64,000 bases of DNA from Ilyomonas sp964249755 (lineage in GTDB: Bacteria; Bacteroidota; Bacteroidia; Chitinophagales; Chitinophagaceae). The translations under genes and the position numbers were made by a program. Of this stretch, positions 54,712-62,732 are shown piece by piece. Where the stretch lies: the NCBI GenBank assembly GCA_964249755.1, contig CAXUDB010000006.1, positions 1 through 64,000 of the forward strand, in the 5' to 3' direction. The notes under the pieces were generated by a model. It searched no databases. It was not told the DNA's origin and was given only the letters and a program-made list of their open reading frames with translations. The stretch's first letter is position 1, and each line of letters opens with the position of its first letter.

Positions 54712-55947
54712 TTAAGTGCTTTCCTTTTCCAGTTGTAAAATGTATTCTTTTGGCGAGCACGAAATGCTTTTTTTGAAAGCCCGGTTGAAAGTTGATTTCG
54801 AGTTGAAACCACAATCAAAAGCAATCGCTAATAGTGTTTGATTTTTATAAACGCCTTTCTGTAACATTCTTACCACGGCTTCTACCCGGTACTTATTGAT
54901 GAAGTCGTTAAAGTTCATCTGGAAACCCTGATTGATAACTCTTGAAACAACAGATGGATTGCTGTTTACTTTTTTGGAAAGACCCGACAAGGTGAGTTCA
55001 GGGTCTTTATATATTTCTTCAACCATCAAAAGACGTTCAAGATCACTTTTTACAGTTGTATTTTCTTCTGCTTCATTAGAGCCTGCATCCGTTTTAATCT
55101 GCCCGATAGCAGGCAATCTGTTATTATACAATGCTACATATTGCAATTGATCAGGGGTGCGGTAGAGTAAATACAGAGGTGCTTCCCTCGTTATAGAACC
55201 CTGAAAGGCATACCTGTTCCTGATATTATTTGCATAGGCTGTAATCGCGATGTAGTAAAACAGGAAAGAGAAAATGAAGTAGTACCACCACTTTTCTTTG
55301 AAACTTCCCCAGTCAGGATACAAAAGAAGAAAGCTGATACAGAAAACCTGCATAAAAAAGAATGCAATCAGGAATCTGCTTATCCATTTGAAAAGCATCG
55401 AGTCAGCAAAGCTCACAACCTGGAAGATAAATTTTCTGTAGAGGTGATAATAGCGAAGACTGAGGAAGAAGTAAAACAACATGGACAAGAGACCGGCAAG
55501 CTGATACCAGGTGTCTAGGCTTTTGTCTCTGCCATTTGCATAGAAATAATATTCGTGCAGAAAAACCTTGTCCACTAAAAAAATAATCAGTCGGTAAATG
55601 TTGTATAAAAAAGCCGGCACCAGGTGCCATGTGTCGCGTTTTGAAAAAAGAAAAGAAGGGTTTAACAAACATTGTGTGTAAAAAAAAATGACCGGTCCGA
55701 TCAGCAGGAGTTGCTGAAAGGGAATGTAAAAAAGAATATCCTGATAGGGCTGTAAGCTATACCAGCCTGCAAAACCAACCATCCAGGGAACGATGTACAA
55801 ACTGCATAGAAAAACAAACAAGCTTAGCCAGAAGTTAGAGGTATCGTTTTGAAGCCACCCCTTTTTTAATAATAAAAAAGAAAAGACAATGCCTTGCGAA
55901 AAGAAAATCAAAAGCACAGAGCTATAAAAGCTAAAATGAAAATGCAC
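54712..55947 (-). CDS. Membrane-anchored AraC-family transcriptional regulator
   Basis: The N-terminal 230 residues form about seven membrane helices (e.g. SVLLIFFSQGIVFSFLLL, LFYIPFQQLLLIGPVIFFY). A linker and an AraC DNA-binding domain follow: LLMVEEIYKDPELTLSGLSK, NSNPSVVSRVINQGFQMNF, FINKYRVEAVVRMLQKG, LLAIAFDCGFNSKSTFNRAF, KKSISCSPKEYI. No ATG occurs at the start of the membrane domain; a GTG at 55947 (giving MHFHFSFYSSVLL) is the best start, while the frame upstream to 56097 is Arg-rich and unconvincing. Such regulators sense a membrane or periplasmic signal and act on adjacent genes, here probably the serine hydrolases. Confidence 0.85.
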   Translation of the reverse strand: MHFHFSFYSSVLLIFFSQGIVFSFLLLKKGWLQNDTSNFWLSLFVFLCSLYIVPWMVGFAGWYSLQPYQDILFYIPFQQLLLIGPVIFFYTQCLLNPSFLFSKRDTWHLVPAFLYNIYRLIIFLVDKVFLHEYYFYANGRDKSLDTWYQLAGLLSMLFYFFLSLRYYHLYRKFIFQVVSFADSMLFKWISRFLIAFFFMQVFCISFLLLYPDWGSFKEKWWYYFIFSFLFYYIAITAYANNIRNRYAFQGSITREAPLYLLYRTPDQLQYVALYNNRLPAIGQIKTDAGSNEAEENTTVKSDLERLLMVEEIYKDPELTLSGLSKKVNSNPSVVSRVINQGFQMNFNDFINKYRVEAVVRMLQKGVYKNQTLLAIAFDCGFNSKSTFNRAFKKSISCSPKEYILQLEKEST

Positions 55948-56119
55948 GTATGTAATTTGAAATCTGTTTTCAAATGTATTCTTTAAAGAGGAAAGGTAAT
56001 AGCACCTGCAGCTAAAAGGAGGCTGGGCTGTGCCGGTCGTAACGGCACTGTAGCCGAGCCGGCTTCGCCGACAAAGACGCCGGAGAGGAACAAGCATTGC
56101 TAACGATTGCAGCCAATAA

Positions 56120-56450
56120 TGGATTCCAGTACCTGTGATAACAGAGGCTGACTAAGGATCGTAGGAAACATAGCGCTTATGAAAATAACAAGTACCTTTC
56201 GAATGAGTACCTGACTAATGATAAGGCTTTGGAGGAGGTGTTTGAGCCAAGACATAAGAACTATGAGAGAACCATGAACAGAAATAAATAAGGATACGAG
56301 ATTTGCCGCGTTTTTTATTCTTGGACTTATTGCTATAACTCTCAGCCTGAGACCAGAATTACTAAGCCTGTATAGCAAGGGGATAATTAAAACGTCTTAC
56401 GTGCCAGGTATGAAGTGGATAACATGGGTTTGCTAACTCTTAACCCGCTG
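56120..56450 (+). pseudogene. Possible decayed gene on the plus strand
   Basis: One frame reads LTKDRRKHSAYENNKYLSNE, then YLTNDKALEEVFEPRHKNYE and RTMNRNK before a stop. A shifted frame continues NKDTRFAAFFILGLIAITLS with a membrane-like helix and ends at about 56446. The amino-acid composition (Lys, Asn, Glu, then hydrophobic) is protein-like and the shift is a single base, but no start and no family are evident. The rest of 55948-56829 shows no gene; around 56580 a CTCCATAGAC / GTCTACGGAG hairpin is visible. Confidence 0.25.
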
Positions 56451-56829
56451 TACATATTAGGGTGCAATAAGAAAAGGCAAGACAGATACAGAGAACTGAT
56501 CAACAAAATTGGGAAACGTGATACAGATAAGTAATGTAGAAGTGAGTACGATGAATTCCGGACAAAGTCCTGCTTTTTTACAGCTCCATAGACGCCCTGC
56601 GGAAGTCTACGGAGAGCAGGGGGGTGCAGCACTGATCTGTTCTTTTGAAAGTTTGTTTATACTTCCTGCCAGAATGGACATAACCTAATTGATGTTTAAA
56701 GGACATAAGTGTTTGATGGATTTGCTGGTTTACCTGATGTAAGCTGCTTATTCCTGTAAGTATTTTTAAGAGCTGCGTAATGCCTAAGAAGAGACATGGC
56801 AGGTGTAAATACCTGCCAGCGATAAACAG

Positions 56830-57414
56830 TTATGCAGTGGATTGATTTTTTTGAACAAATGGAGTGATGCGGCTTATCCATGAATGTTTATAGATGGACT
56901 GAGACGAATCTGCAGCGATAATATCTTCATAATAAGCGGATCGCAGTAAGTTGATTTTGTTATAAACTTCTTCAGCCGTCAGACTATTCAGAACATTAAT
57001 TGTAAGAGGGCCTACTTTACAGTCAACAACCAGAGAATCAGTTCTCAACATATTAATGCTTTGCTGTAAGAATTTAGCTGCTGTTCCAGACCCATTATTC
57101 ACCGAGATATCAAACAGTTGATTGGCAATCTGCTGGCAATTCACGTTGTCTAAGTATAAACAATTCCAATAGCCGGTTTTATAAAAAGATATAACCAGAG
57201 GTTCTAATTGTGTTTGTATGTTTAAAGCTTCATTGATGCTGGTGTTTGGCGGAAGAGATGCCTTAGTTTTATCAACAATAGGCCAGCCGTTCCAATGCGG
57301 ATTTTTGTTACGCGCGATACCTTTCCACGTTTCGCCACCCCCATCCTTCGGGTCGTTACTGTAGCCACCTTCGTTGCGCATAGTAATATTATATGCTGAA
57401 ATGAAATCCGCCAT
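56830..57414 (-). CDS. GH108-type lysozyme-like peptidoglycan hydrolase
   Basis: A 194-residue protein without signal peptide. It starts FISAYNITMRNEGGYSNDPK and DGGGETWKGIAR, the GH108 active-site region with the catalytic Glu in EGGY (residue 15). A C-terminal helical peptidoglycan-binding segment follows (QIANQLFDISVNNGSGTAAK, FLQQSINML, CKVGPLTINVLNSL). This is the architecture of phage endolysins and of the ZliS/secretion-activator family, which cut the glycan strand of the cell wall. Without its own export signal it needs a holin-like or other membrane partner. It is the last gene of a seven-gene minus-strand group. Confidence 0.88.
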   Translation of the reverse strand: MADFISAYNITMRNEGGYSNDPKDGGGETWKGIARNKNPHWNGWPIVDKTKASLPPNTSINEALNIQTQLEPLVISFYKTGYWNCLYLDNVNCQQIANQLFDISVNNGSGTAAKFLQQSINMLRTDSLVVDCKVGPLTINVLNSLTAEEVYNKINLLRSAYYEDIIAADSSQSIYKHSWISRITPFVQKNQSTA

Positions 57415-57535
57415 AAAAATTAATTTTTTATCTATTTGAAATGAATTTATTCCCTAAATTATGCATTCAAGCAGCTGATACGATTTCCAGTGCTCATGAA
57501 GATGTGCCAGAGTTACATTATATGAAAACAAGATA

Positions 57536-58264
57536 TTAGGCCGGCTGTCCCTGCTGCTGTACTTCCTGAATGTTTGGTCTATTTTCACCTGCCCGCAATG
57601 TAAGGTAGGTAGCCCCACTAATGCCGGTAAGAATAAGTATGGTATCACTAAGCTCGGGAAGCTCACAGGCTTTTTGTACATGCGCCACTTTAGTGATGTA
57701 TATAACCATAGCAATAACTGTCCAGACAAAGTTTTGAAACCGGTGAATACTGATACCATTGTAGTCAGACAGTATGTCCGTAAAAAAGCCCTCGGAAGGC
57801 TGATTTTGATGACGGGGTATATTGTTTTGAATTTCTCTTTTGTCTATAATGGAGGATGCAGTAGCGGAACCTGCACCAATACCCATTAATATGAGAGCCG
57901 TTTTGCTGATATCGCCATTGGTACAATCGCCCTTGCATAAATAAAAATAGATATAAGATGACGCAATTATTAATGTCCAGCCGGCAAGTTGCACTTTGGC
58001 AAGACTAAAGGGGTATTCCTTATTTAGCAGAGGGTGCTTTATCCGCTTTTCAATTTTTGCCGCATTGGCATTGAACTGATCGCAATCATTTACTTCGTCG
58101 CGAAGCATATTTGTATAAATGCCTAACATGATAAACAAAAAAAAGAGGACAGAAATGACAGTAAAGGAAAGCAGATAGGTAGCGCTGCGATTGTTGTTAC
58201 TGCTACAGCCTGATAAGAATGCAAGCAGGGATAATGATATGAGAGTCAATAACGTTCGTTTCAT
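57536..58264 (-). CDS. Membrane lipoprotein with duplicated two-helix module, unknown function
   Basis: From the ATG at 58264 the protein has 242 residues. A lipobox (LLAFLSGCSSNN, Cys 20) is followed by a membrane helix (30-50) and two similar modules. Residues 86-140 read FSLAKVQLAGWTLIIASSY and DISKTALILMGIGAGSATAS; residues 171-225 read ISIHRFQNFVWTVIAMVIYI and ELSDTILILTGISGATYLTL. The pattern S-x3-(V/F)Q-x3-WT, a helix, then S-x-T-x-LIL-x-GI is repeated, so the gene arose by internal duplication. Before module 2 stands GFFTDILSDYNG. I do not know a named family. As a membrane neighbour of a signal-less lysozyme it could act as a pore or anchor, but this is speculation. Confidence 0.7.
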   Translation of the reverse strand: MKRTLLTLISLSLLAFLSGCSSNNNRSATYLLSFTVISVLFFLFIMLGIYTNMLRDEVNDCDQFNANAAKIEKRIKHPLLNKEYPFSLAKVQLAGWTLIIASSYIYFYLCKGDCTNGDISKTALILMGIGAGSATASSIIDKREIQNNIPRHQNQPSEGFFTDILSDYNGISIHRFQNFVWTVIAMVIYITKVAHVQKACELPELSDTILILTGISGATYLTLRAGENRPNIQEVQQQGQPA

Positions 58265-58293
58265 AATAAAATGATGAATAATAAGGACAAATA

Positions 58294-58623
58294 TTATAAG
58301 ACTTTTGAAATGGTATCGATAATGCAATCAATGAGATCATCCTTGAAATGGTCGATCCTGGCTTCTGCAAGTCCTGCGTTTTTCAAAGCCACCATTTCGC
58401 CGCAATTTTTCTGACTTAGTATGAGATAGGTGAAATCGAATACAGTGATGTTGCCATCGGAAAGCTGCTGCGTCCAGGTTTCGAGATTATCTTTGACTGT
58501 ATTAAGAAAAGTTTGCCCATCCTGTTCAGCGTAGGGAATTTCATCTTTGACCGTTTGCGCGGCGAGGTTGCCAATGTTGGCTTTGAGAGACTCAAACAGT
58601 TGATCGAAATTGATGGCTGGCAT
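58294..58623 (-). CDS. Small helical protein of unknown function
   Basis: A 109-residue, acidic, helix-rich protein with no signal or membrane helix: MPAINFDQLFESLKANIGNL, AAQTVKDEIPYAEQDGQTFL, NTVKDNLETWTQQL, then FDFTYLILSQKNCGEMVALK. It is 29 bp upstream of the duplicated-module membrane protein and 13 bp downstream of the small lipoprotein gene, so these three are likely one operon. The function is not recognised. The start ATG follows AATAAAAATTATTTT, an A/T-rich leader like others in this group. Confidence 0.65.
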   Translation of the reverse strand: MPAINFDQLFESLKANIGNLAAQTVKDEIPYAEQDGQTFLNTVKDNLETWTQQLSDGNITVFDFTYLILSQKNCGEMVALKNAGLAEARIDHFKDDLIDCIIDTISKVL

Positions 58624-58636
58624 AAAATAATTTTTA

Positions 58637-59062
58637 TTACTTGGTTGTCTGTGATGATTTTATTTTACCGCTTTCTAACTGCGAGATCTGGTCGAAAGCA
58701 GAATCAATGAGTGATTTAGCATCCTGAATGAATACCGGTTTTAGTGATTGTTCTTTTTTCCAGCGGTTGATGAACCCGCCGAAAAGGTAACTGTTTGTGT
58801 CTTTTAACTTGCTCCACATGGCTGTGCTCATTACATTCTTCGGACGGTTTTTGTCGTATTCATAAGCCTTACTTATTTCGGCAGTTACGAAGTTTATCCG
58901 CACCTGCTGTGATGTATAGCTATTGATAGCCGAGTCCATGAGGTTTAAGGCATCAACTTTTATGGAGGTTGCGCTGTTATAGGACTGCTGATCGAACTGG
59001 GAGATTGTGGTGCAGGCAGATAAGAGAATGGACAGCAGGACAGAAAGCATTTTGTAGTTCAT
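58637..59062 (-). CDS. Small lipoprotein of unknown function
   Basis: The 141-residue protein has a lipobox (SILLSACTTISQF, Cys 17) and a helical, soluble mature part: SATSIKVDALNLMDSAINSY, INFVTAEISKAYEYDKNRPK, FIQDAKSLIDSAFDQI. No enzyme motif is visible. It would be attached to a membrane facing the periplasm. In the context of a peptidoglycan hydrolase and a membrane protein it may be an envelope component of the same system, loosely comparable to spanin lipoproteins of phages, though it is larger and shows no sequence link to them. Confidence 0.7.
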   Translation of the reverse strand: MNYKMLSVLLSILLSACTTISQFDQQSYNSATSIKVDALNLMDSAINSYTSQQVRINFVTAEISKAYEYDKNRPKNVMSTAMWSKLKDTNSYLFGGFINRWKKEQSLKPVFIQDAKSLIDSAFDQISQLESGKIKSSQTTK

Positions 59063-59176
59063 GGCAGATGAAATTTAAGAGATAGAACCGGCGAGCATTT
59101 TTAACCCGCCGGTTAATAAAGGAACCTGAAACCTGGAGAAATGGTAGTCAGCACCATTGCTTATCACTAATGTGTA

Positions 59177-59671
59177 TTAATATTGGACCTGGGTTAGTTG
59201 CAGACTTACATTTTTATCAAGCGTAGTGGGTGACGGATAGCTTTCCTGCAAACCCACTGCCCTGTTGTATCCATAAATCCAGATTCCTTTAAACACTTTT
59301 AAATTAGAGAGGCTTGCGGCAAGATTAGCCGAAAAATTGACCACGCTTGTGGCGCAGGTATGTATTAAAACATTGCCTTTGTAGTTTGCCGGTAAATTTC
59401 CATACATTAAAGCTGCTAGATCACTTACTTTCCAGGTCCATTCATTCGGTCCGCTTCCTGAATCTCCGATTTCCTTGTTGCTGCCATGCGCTGAAAAACA
59501 CAGCGGCTCACTGGGCTGAACATTTGCTAAAAAACCAGATAAAGAGTGATTAGCCTGTGCCTGGGTTGCAATAATAGAAATGTATTTATTGGATGACCAA
59601 GCGTTGCCATCTGATTTTATATTTTGAGTCCAAGCAATAATGCTGTTGTCTTTTGTGCATACTATTAACAT
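59177..59671 (-). CDS. Small protein with caspase-like His-Gly and Cys motifs
   Basis: A 164-residue protein without signal peptide. A strand-rich start (MLIVCTKDNSIIAWTQNIKS, YISIIATQAQANHSLSGFLA) is followed by EPLCFSAHGSNKEIGD, with His 62-Gly 63 after a hydrophobic strand, and by NVLIHTCATSVVNFSANLAA, with Cys 106 after another strand. A conserved-looking IWIYGYNRAVGLQ follows. The order strand-HG-helix-strand-x-C is that of caspase-fold (clan CD) peptidases such as caspases, gingipains and CHAT proteases, in a minimal version. Catalytic activity is not proven. If real, it could be a regulated protease within the gene group. Confidence 0.55.
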   Translation of the reverse strand: MLIVCTKDNSIIAWTQNIKSDGNAWSSNKYISIIATQAQANHSLSGFLANVQPSEPLCFSAHGSNKEIGDSGSGPNEWTWKVSDLAALMYGNLPANYKGNVLIHTCATSVVNFSANLAASLSNLKVFKGIWIYGYNRAVGLQESYPSPTTLDKNVSLQLTQVQY

Positions 59672-59835
59672 AAACTAATTTTAAACGTTTCTAATTTAAT
59701 AGAATAATGATTAAGGCAAGAATGCAGAACCTTGCTGGTTTCAACTTTTGCGAATTAATTAATCAAAGCCTGATAGAGCATTCATCATTGTTTTCTACAA
59801 ACCAATAAAAAAAACGTAAATGCAATCTTTGCTGA

Positions 59836-60396
59836 CTATTTTAAACTACATGGTACAACTATGTAGTAACTTTGTGATACGGGTGGAGCGAAGTCATTGA
59901 AAATACTTAATAGCTGCTTTTCTGTTCCCGCATTGCTATAAGAAAGTGTTGATGAGGAAGTCTTTGTTGTAATACTATAAGTTTCATTTTTAAGGTATTC
60001 AATGACAACATTTGCAAATTCAATTTGAAGATTTTTATCTGAAACTTCTATAATACTCAAACAATTTAGTTCAGAAATTCCTATAGGTAACTTAGCTATC
60101 TCCGACTGCAAACTCTTTAATGCAGGATTGGAAGCCGATACACAAAGTGATGCGATCTGACTGCTAGTGGGAATGTTTGATACCTGTGTATTTTGACTAG
60201 ATGAATTTCCTAAACTTTGAAACGGAATGTTGGTGATTGCTGTTAACCAACTTGTCGAATCGAATATTTTAGATTCATCTGAACTAAGGTTTTGACAGAT
60301 AGCAGCACAGATCAGTTCTGCCATAGATGGTGATTTTCCTGTGCAGGAATTTGTTGCAGCAAATAGCCCGGCACGTATTGACAAAAATGAATTCAT
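59836..60396 (-). CDS. Protein of unknown function, Ser/Asn-rich
   Basis: A 186-residue protein: MNSFLSIRAGLFAATNSCTG, AELICAAICQNLSSDESKIF, LKSLQSEIAKLPIGISELNC, LQIEFANVVIEYLKNETYSI and the end SQSYYIVVPCSLK. No signal peptide, membrane helix or known motif is seen. The Ser/Thr/Asn content resembles the 308-residue protein encoded 204 bp upstream. It belongs to the minus-strand group by position and by its A/T-rich leader. I cannot assign a function. Confidence 0.6.
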   Translation of the reverse strand: MNSFLSIRAGLFAATNSCTGKSPSMAELICAAICQNLSSDESKIFDSTSWLTAITNIPFQSLGNSSSQNTQVSNIPTSSQIASLCVSASNPALKSLQSEIAKLPIGISELNCLSIIEVSDKNLQIEFANVVIEYLKNETYSITTKTSSSTLSYSNAGTEKQLLSIFNDFAPPVSQSYYIVVPCSLK

Positions 60397-60600
60397 AATG
60401 GTAATTTTTAAGAATGACTATCCACCTATAAAACCAGTCTTTAACAAATACAACTGTCTTTATGTAGAATTGATAAAAACTTTTGTTTACCGATAGTTTC
60501 AAACAACAAGTGGTATCTCATACAAGTGATGTTATAGCAGTTTGATATATCAATATACCGGTAGATATAAATGAATAGTCATTCAATTATTTAAAAACTC

Positions 60601-61527
60601 TTAATTGGAAGGTGTTACCTGATTTTGAGGTGTTTTAGGAGCATTAAAAAAGCTTTTGGCACTCGTAAATTGTTGAGTGGAATTTCCCGAAATAAGACTC
60701 TGAAAATTATTATAGTCTGCCCCTCCTGAACGGATCTTAGCAGTTTGAACTAAATTGATAATTTCAGTGTAATCCATTTCTATAGAAATTTTTTCAACGG
60801 AACTACACGCTCCTTTAAACTGCATGAAATGTTCGCGAAAATTTATTTGCCGCAGGGTTATTGCACCATAGTCGAAGTAGCCGCCGACCTGATTTGATAC
60901 CAAATAATTGGTATAAGTACAAGTTACTATTTGATAAGACTCGGAATTTGTGTTCAAACTAAATACAACGTTACCTATAGAATTAAGATACGATGTGAAA
61001 TCGGACAACAAAGAAGCTCCATCTGTTATAATAGCCTTAGCAACAAGACTTAGAAATTCTCCCGAAATACTAGTGCCAGCGATTGTATTTTTATACTGCT
61101 TATTAACTGATGTGCCAAGAGACAAGTCAGGAACATTTGAGACTACATTATTCCAAGCGCTAATATCTAATTTTGTTAAATCACCTCCGTAATTACTGTG
61201 CATATAATTATATACAAGTCCACCAATAGAAAGCAGGTTTGAGGAATTTTCATTCATCATGTCATTATATCTAGGGTCTGTTGGCTGCATTCCAATCAAG
61301 TGAAACTGAACGGCTCCGTCAGATCCTGTATCTGCATTAGAATTTGAGTTATCTCCGCTTGTGCCTGAATTACCACCAGAATCTGTCATTGCTATATTTG
61401 CTTTTATAGATTTAGGCGCGAGAGGTACACTTTTAAATAAATCGTGTGCTTTTTGATATTTTTGTTCACTATGGGCTTGATCAATTTTTTGTGCTGCCTG
61501 CTGGGGCAGTGTGATGGGTGTTGACAT
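60601..61527 (-). CDS. Protein of unknown function with low-complexity linker
   Basis: The 308-residue protein has a helical start (QQAAQKIDQAHSEQKYQKAH), a Gly/Ser/Asn/Asp-only linker at about residues 49-71, and a folded C-terminal part (YQIVTCTYTNYLVSNQVGGY, GAITLRQINFREHFMQFKG and CSSVEKISIEMDYTEI). The tail is Gln/Asn/Ser rich. No signal peptide or membrane helix is present. I do not recognise the family. It is the most upstream gene of the minus-strand group and faces a divergent unknown gene across a control region with repeated TTATTC boxes. Its size and linker would suit an effector or structural protein. Confidence 0.65.
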   Translation of the reverse strand: MSTPITLPQQAAQKIDQAHSEQKYQKAHDLFKSVPLAPKSIKANIAMTDSGGNSGTSGDNSNSNADTGSDGAVQFHLIGMQPTDPRYNDMMNENSSNLLSIGGLVYNYMHSNYGGDLTKLDISAWNNVVSNVPDLSLGTSVNKQYKNTIAGTSISGEFLSLVAKAIITDGASLLSDFTSYLNSIGNVVFSLNTNSESYQIVTCTYTNYLVSNQVGGYFDYGAITLRQINFREHFMQFKGACSSVEKISIEMDYTEIINLVQTAKIRSGGADYNNFQSLISGNSTQQFTSAKSFFNAPKTPQNQVTPSN

Positions 61528-61682
61528 AAAATTTGTTTTAATTCAATAAATATTTTCACCTACTCTAATCAAGGCTTTTCGGTATCCGCCTGTGCAATTG
61601 ATTTGAAACGTTTCTTTCTTAATTGCTGTGTGAAAGTAGAATGACAGGGAAGGGAGATTTGGGAAAAGGGTATGAAGTGTCT

Positions 61683-61735
61683 TTATTTTGGAATAAGTGG
61701 TGTTATTCTGGGAATAAGAAGTAGCTTTATTCTGT
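61683..61735. promoter_or_regulatory. Repeated TTATTC/GAATAA boxes in a divergent control region
   Basis: Between the divergent genes at 61527 (minus) and 61753 (plus) stand TTATTTTGGAATAA (61683-61696), TTATTCTGGGAATAA (61703-61717) and a half copy TTATTCTG (61728-61735). The first two are inverted repeats in themselves and the units are 20-25 bp apart, about two helical turns. The last ends 18 bp before the plus-strand start. This looks like a multi-site operator controlling one or both genes. Confidence 0.6.
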
Positions 61736-61752
61736 AAAACCAAGCCTTTTTT

Positions 61753-62691
61753 ATGGAAAATCAACAACCTGACTCAATAGAAAATGAGCGTACACTACAT
61801 GCATCAGAGTCTCAAACCGGCGCTCCCCAAGTTCTATTGGCTGGTCTTTCAGCTCTCACCAGTACTCCTTACCAAGCTTCTTCTAGCGGGTATCCGGCAG
61901 TAACCGTATTTGAAGATGGCACTGCAGGTAATAAAACTTATTATTTAGGTATTATAGTAAGTGTGCAGGTGCCGCCAGACACAAGTACTTTAAATATAGA
62001 TTACAGTTTCGCGATCAATTCGAATTCAAGTATAATTTCAGTAACCGCTATAGTAGATGTCAGTAACATAAGTTCCAGTTCTAATCCATATAAAACTTTC
62101 GGACATATATATACAATACCTTCATTTGGGATTTCAGCACCAAGTATAACTGCTACAATAGAGCTTAAAACACATTTAGCCTCCTACCCAACCTACTCCA
62201 ATTTAACGGGCGTTTTTCAACCAGCAAATACTGCAACTGTGATTCCATCACAAACCAGCCTGAGTAGAGTATCAGTAAATTCAAATTTTGTAAATACACC
62301 TTTTGTTGCAGTGAACACAAGTAACAATAGTAATCAAATAGACGTGCTATTGCTTTTGCCCGATTTGCCATCCGGTGTACAAACTCCTGTCTGTTCATAC
62401 TATCCAACCTATCCAGGTCAACAACCCGGCATCACAGTTGCACCAATAGTGATAAGCGGTATCCAGGCCTCCTCCCAATCAACATCCCAGTTATTTGTGT
62501 TTCACATCAGCCTGCCATATCCTTTTAATGCAGTACATACCCGATTGGATTATCCAACTGATTCAACAGGCGGTGATGGAGATCCAGGAGGAGGAACGGG
62601 ATCCAGAGGAACCTATGTTGCGGTACAAAAGCCACCTACTCTGCCCATTTCAACACAATTGCTACCAGCAGATGAATCGCTTGAAGGATGA
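61753..62691 (+). CDS. Protein of unknown function, beta-rich, Ser/Thr-rich
   Basis: The 312-residue protein shows no signal peptide or membrane helix. It is dominated by short strands and Ser/Thr/Asn/Pro: AVTVFEDGTAGNKTYYLGII, SFAINSNSSIISVTAIVDVS, FGHIYTIPSFGIS, VAPIVISGIQASSQSTSQLF. Near the C-terminus a Gly/Asp linker (STGGDGDPGGGTGSRG) precedes a Pro-rich end. Composition and linker are similar in style to the divergent 308-residue protein, so they may act together. The family is not recognised. The ATG is preceded by AAGCCTTTTTT rather than a Shine-Dalgarno site. Confidence 0.6.
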   Translation: MENQQPDSIENERTLHASESQTGAPQVLLAGLSALTSTPYQASSSGYPAVTVFEDGTAGNKTYYLGIIVSVQVPPDTSTLNIDYSFAINSNSSIISVTAIVDVSNISSSSNPYKTFGHIYTIPSFGISAPSITATIELKTHLASYPTYSNLTGVFQPANTATVIPSQTSLSRVSVNSNFVNTPFVAVNTSNNSNQIDVLLLLPDLPSGVQTPVCSYYPTYPGQQPGITVAPIVISGIQASSQSTSQLFVFHISLPYPFNAVHTRLDYPTDSTGGDGDPGGGTGSRGTYVAVQKPPTLPISTQLLPADESLEG

Positions 62692-62732
62692 AATGATGTT
62701 TTTGCAGGTACCTATTAAATAAGGTAAAGGAG

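Noticed and set aside
56387..56632. Minus-strand frames of 81-92 codons between 56100 and 56632
   Set aside because: They are antisense to the more protein-like plus-strand remnant and have no known motif.
56830..61527. Prophage
   Set aside because: A lysozyme of phage type is present, but there is no capsid, tail, terminase, integrase or attachment repeat in the window.
60601..61527. Assignment to a named toxin or virulence-factor family
   Set aside because: The C-terminal block looks vaguely familiar but I could not match defining residues, so no family is claimed.
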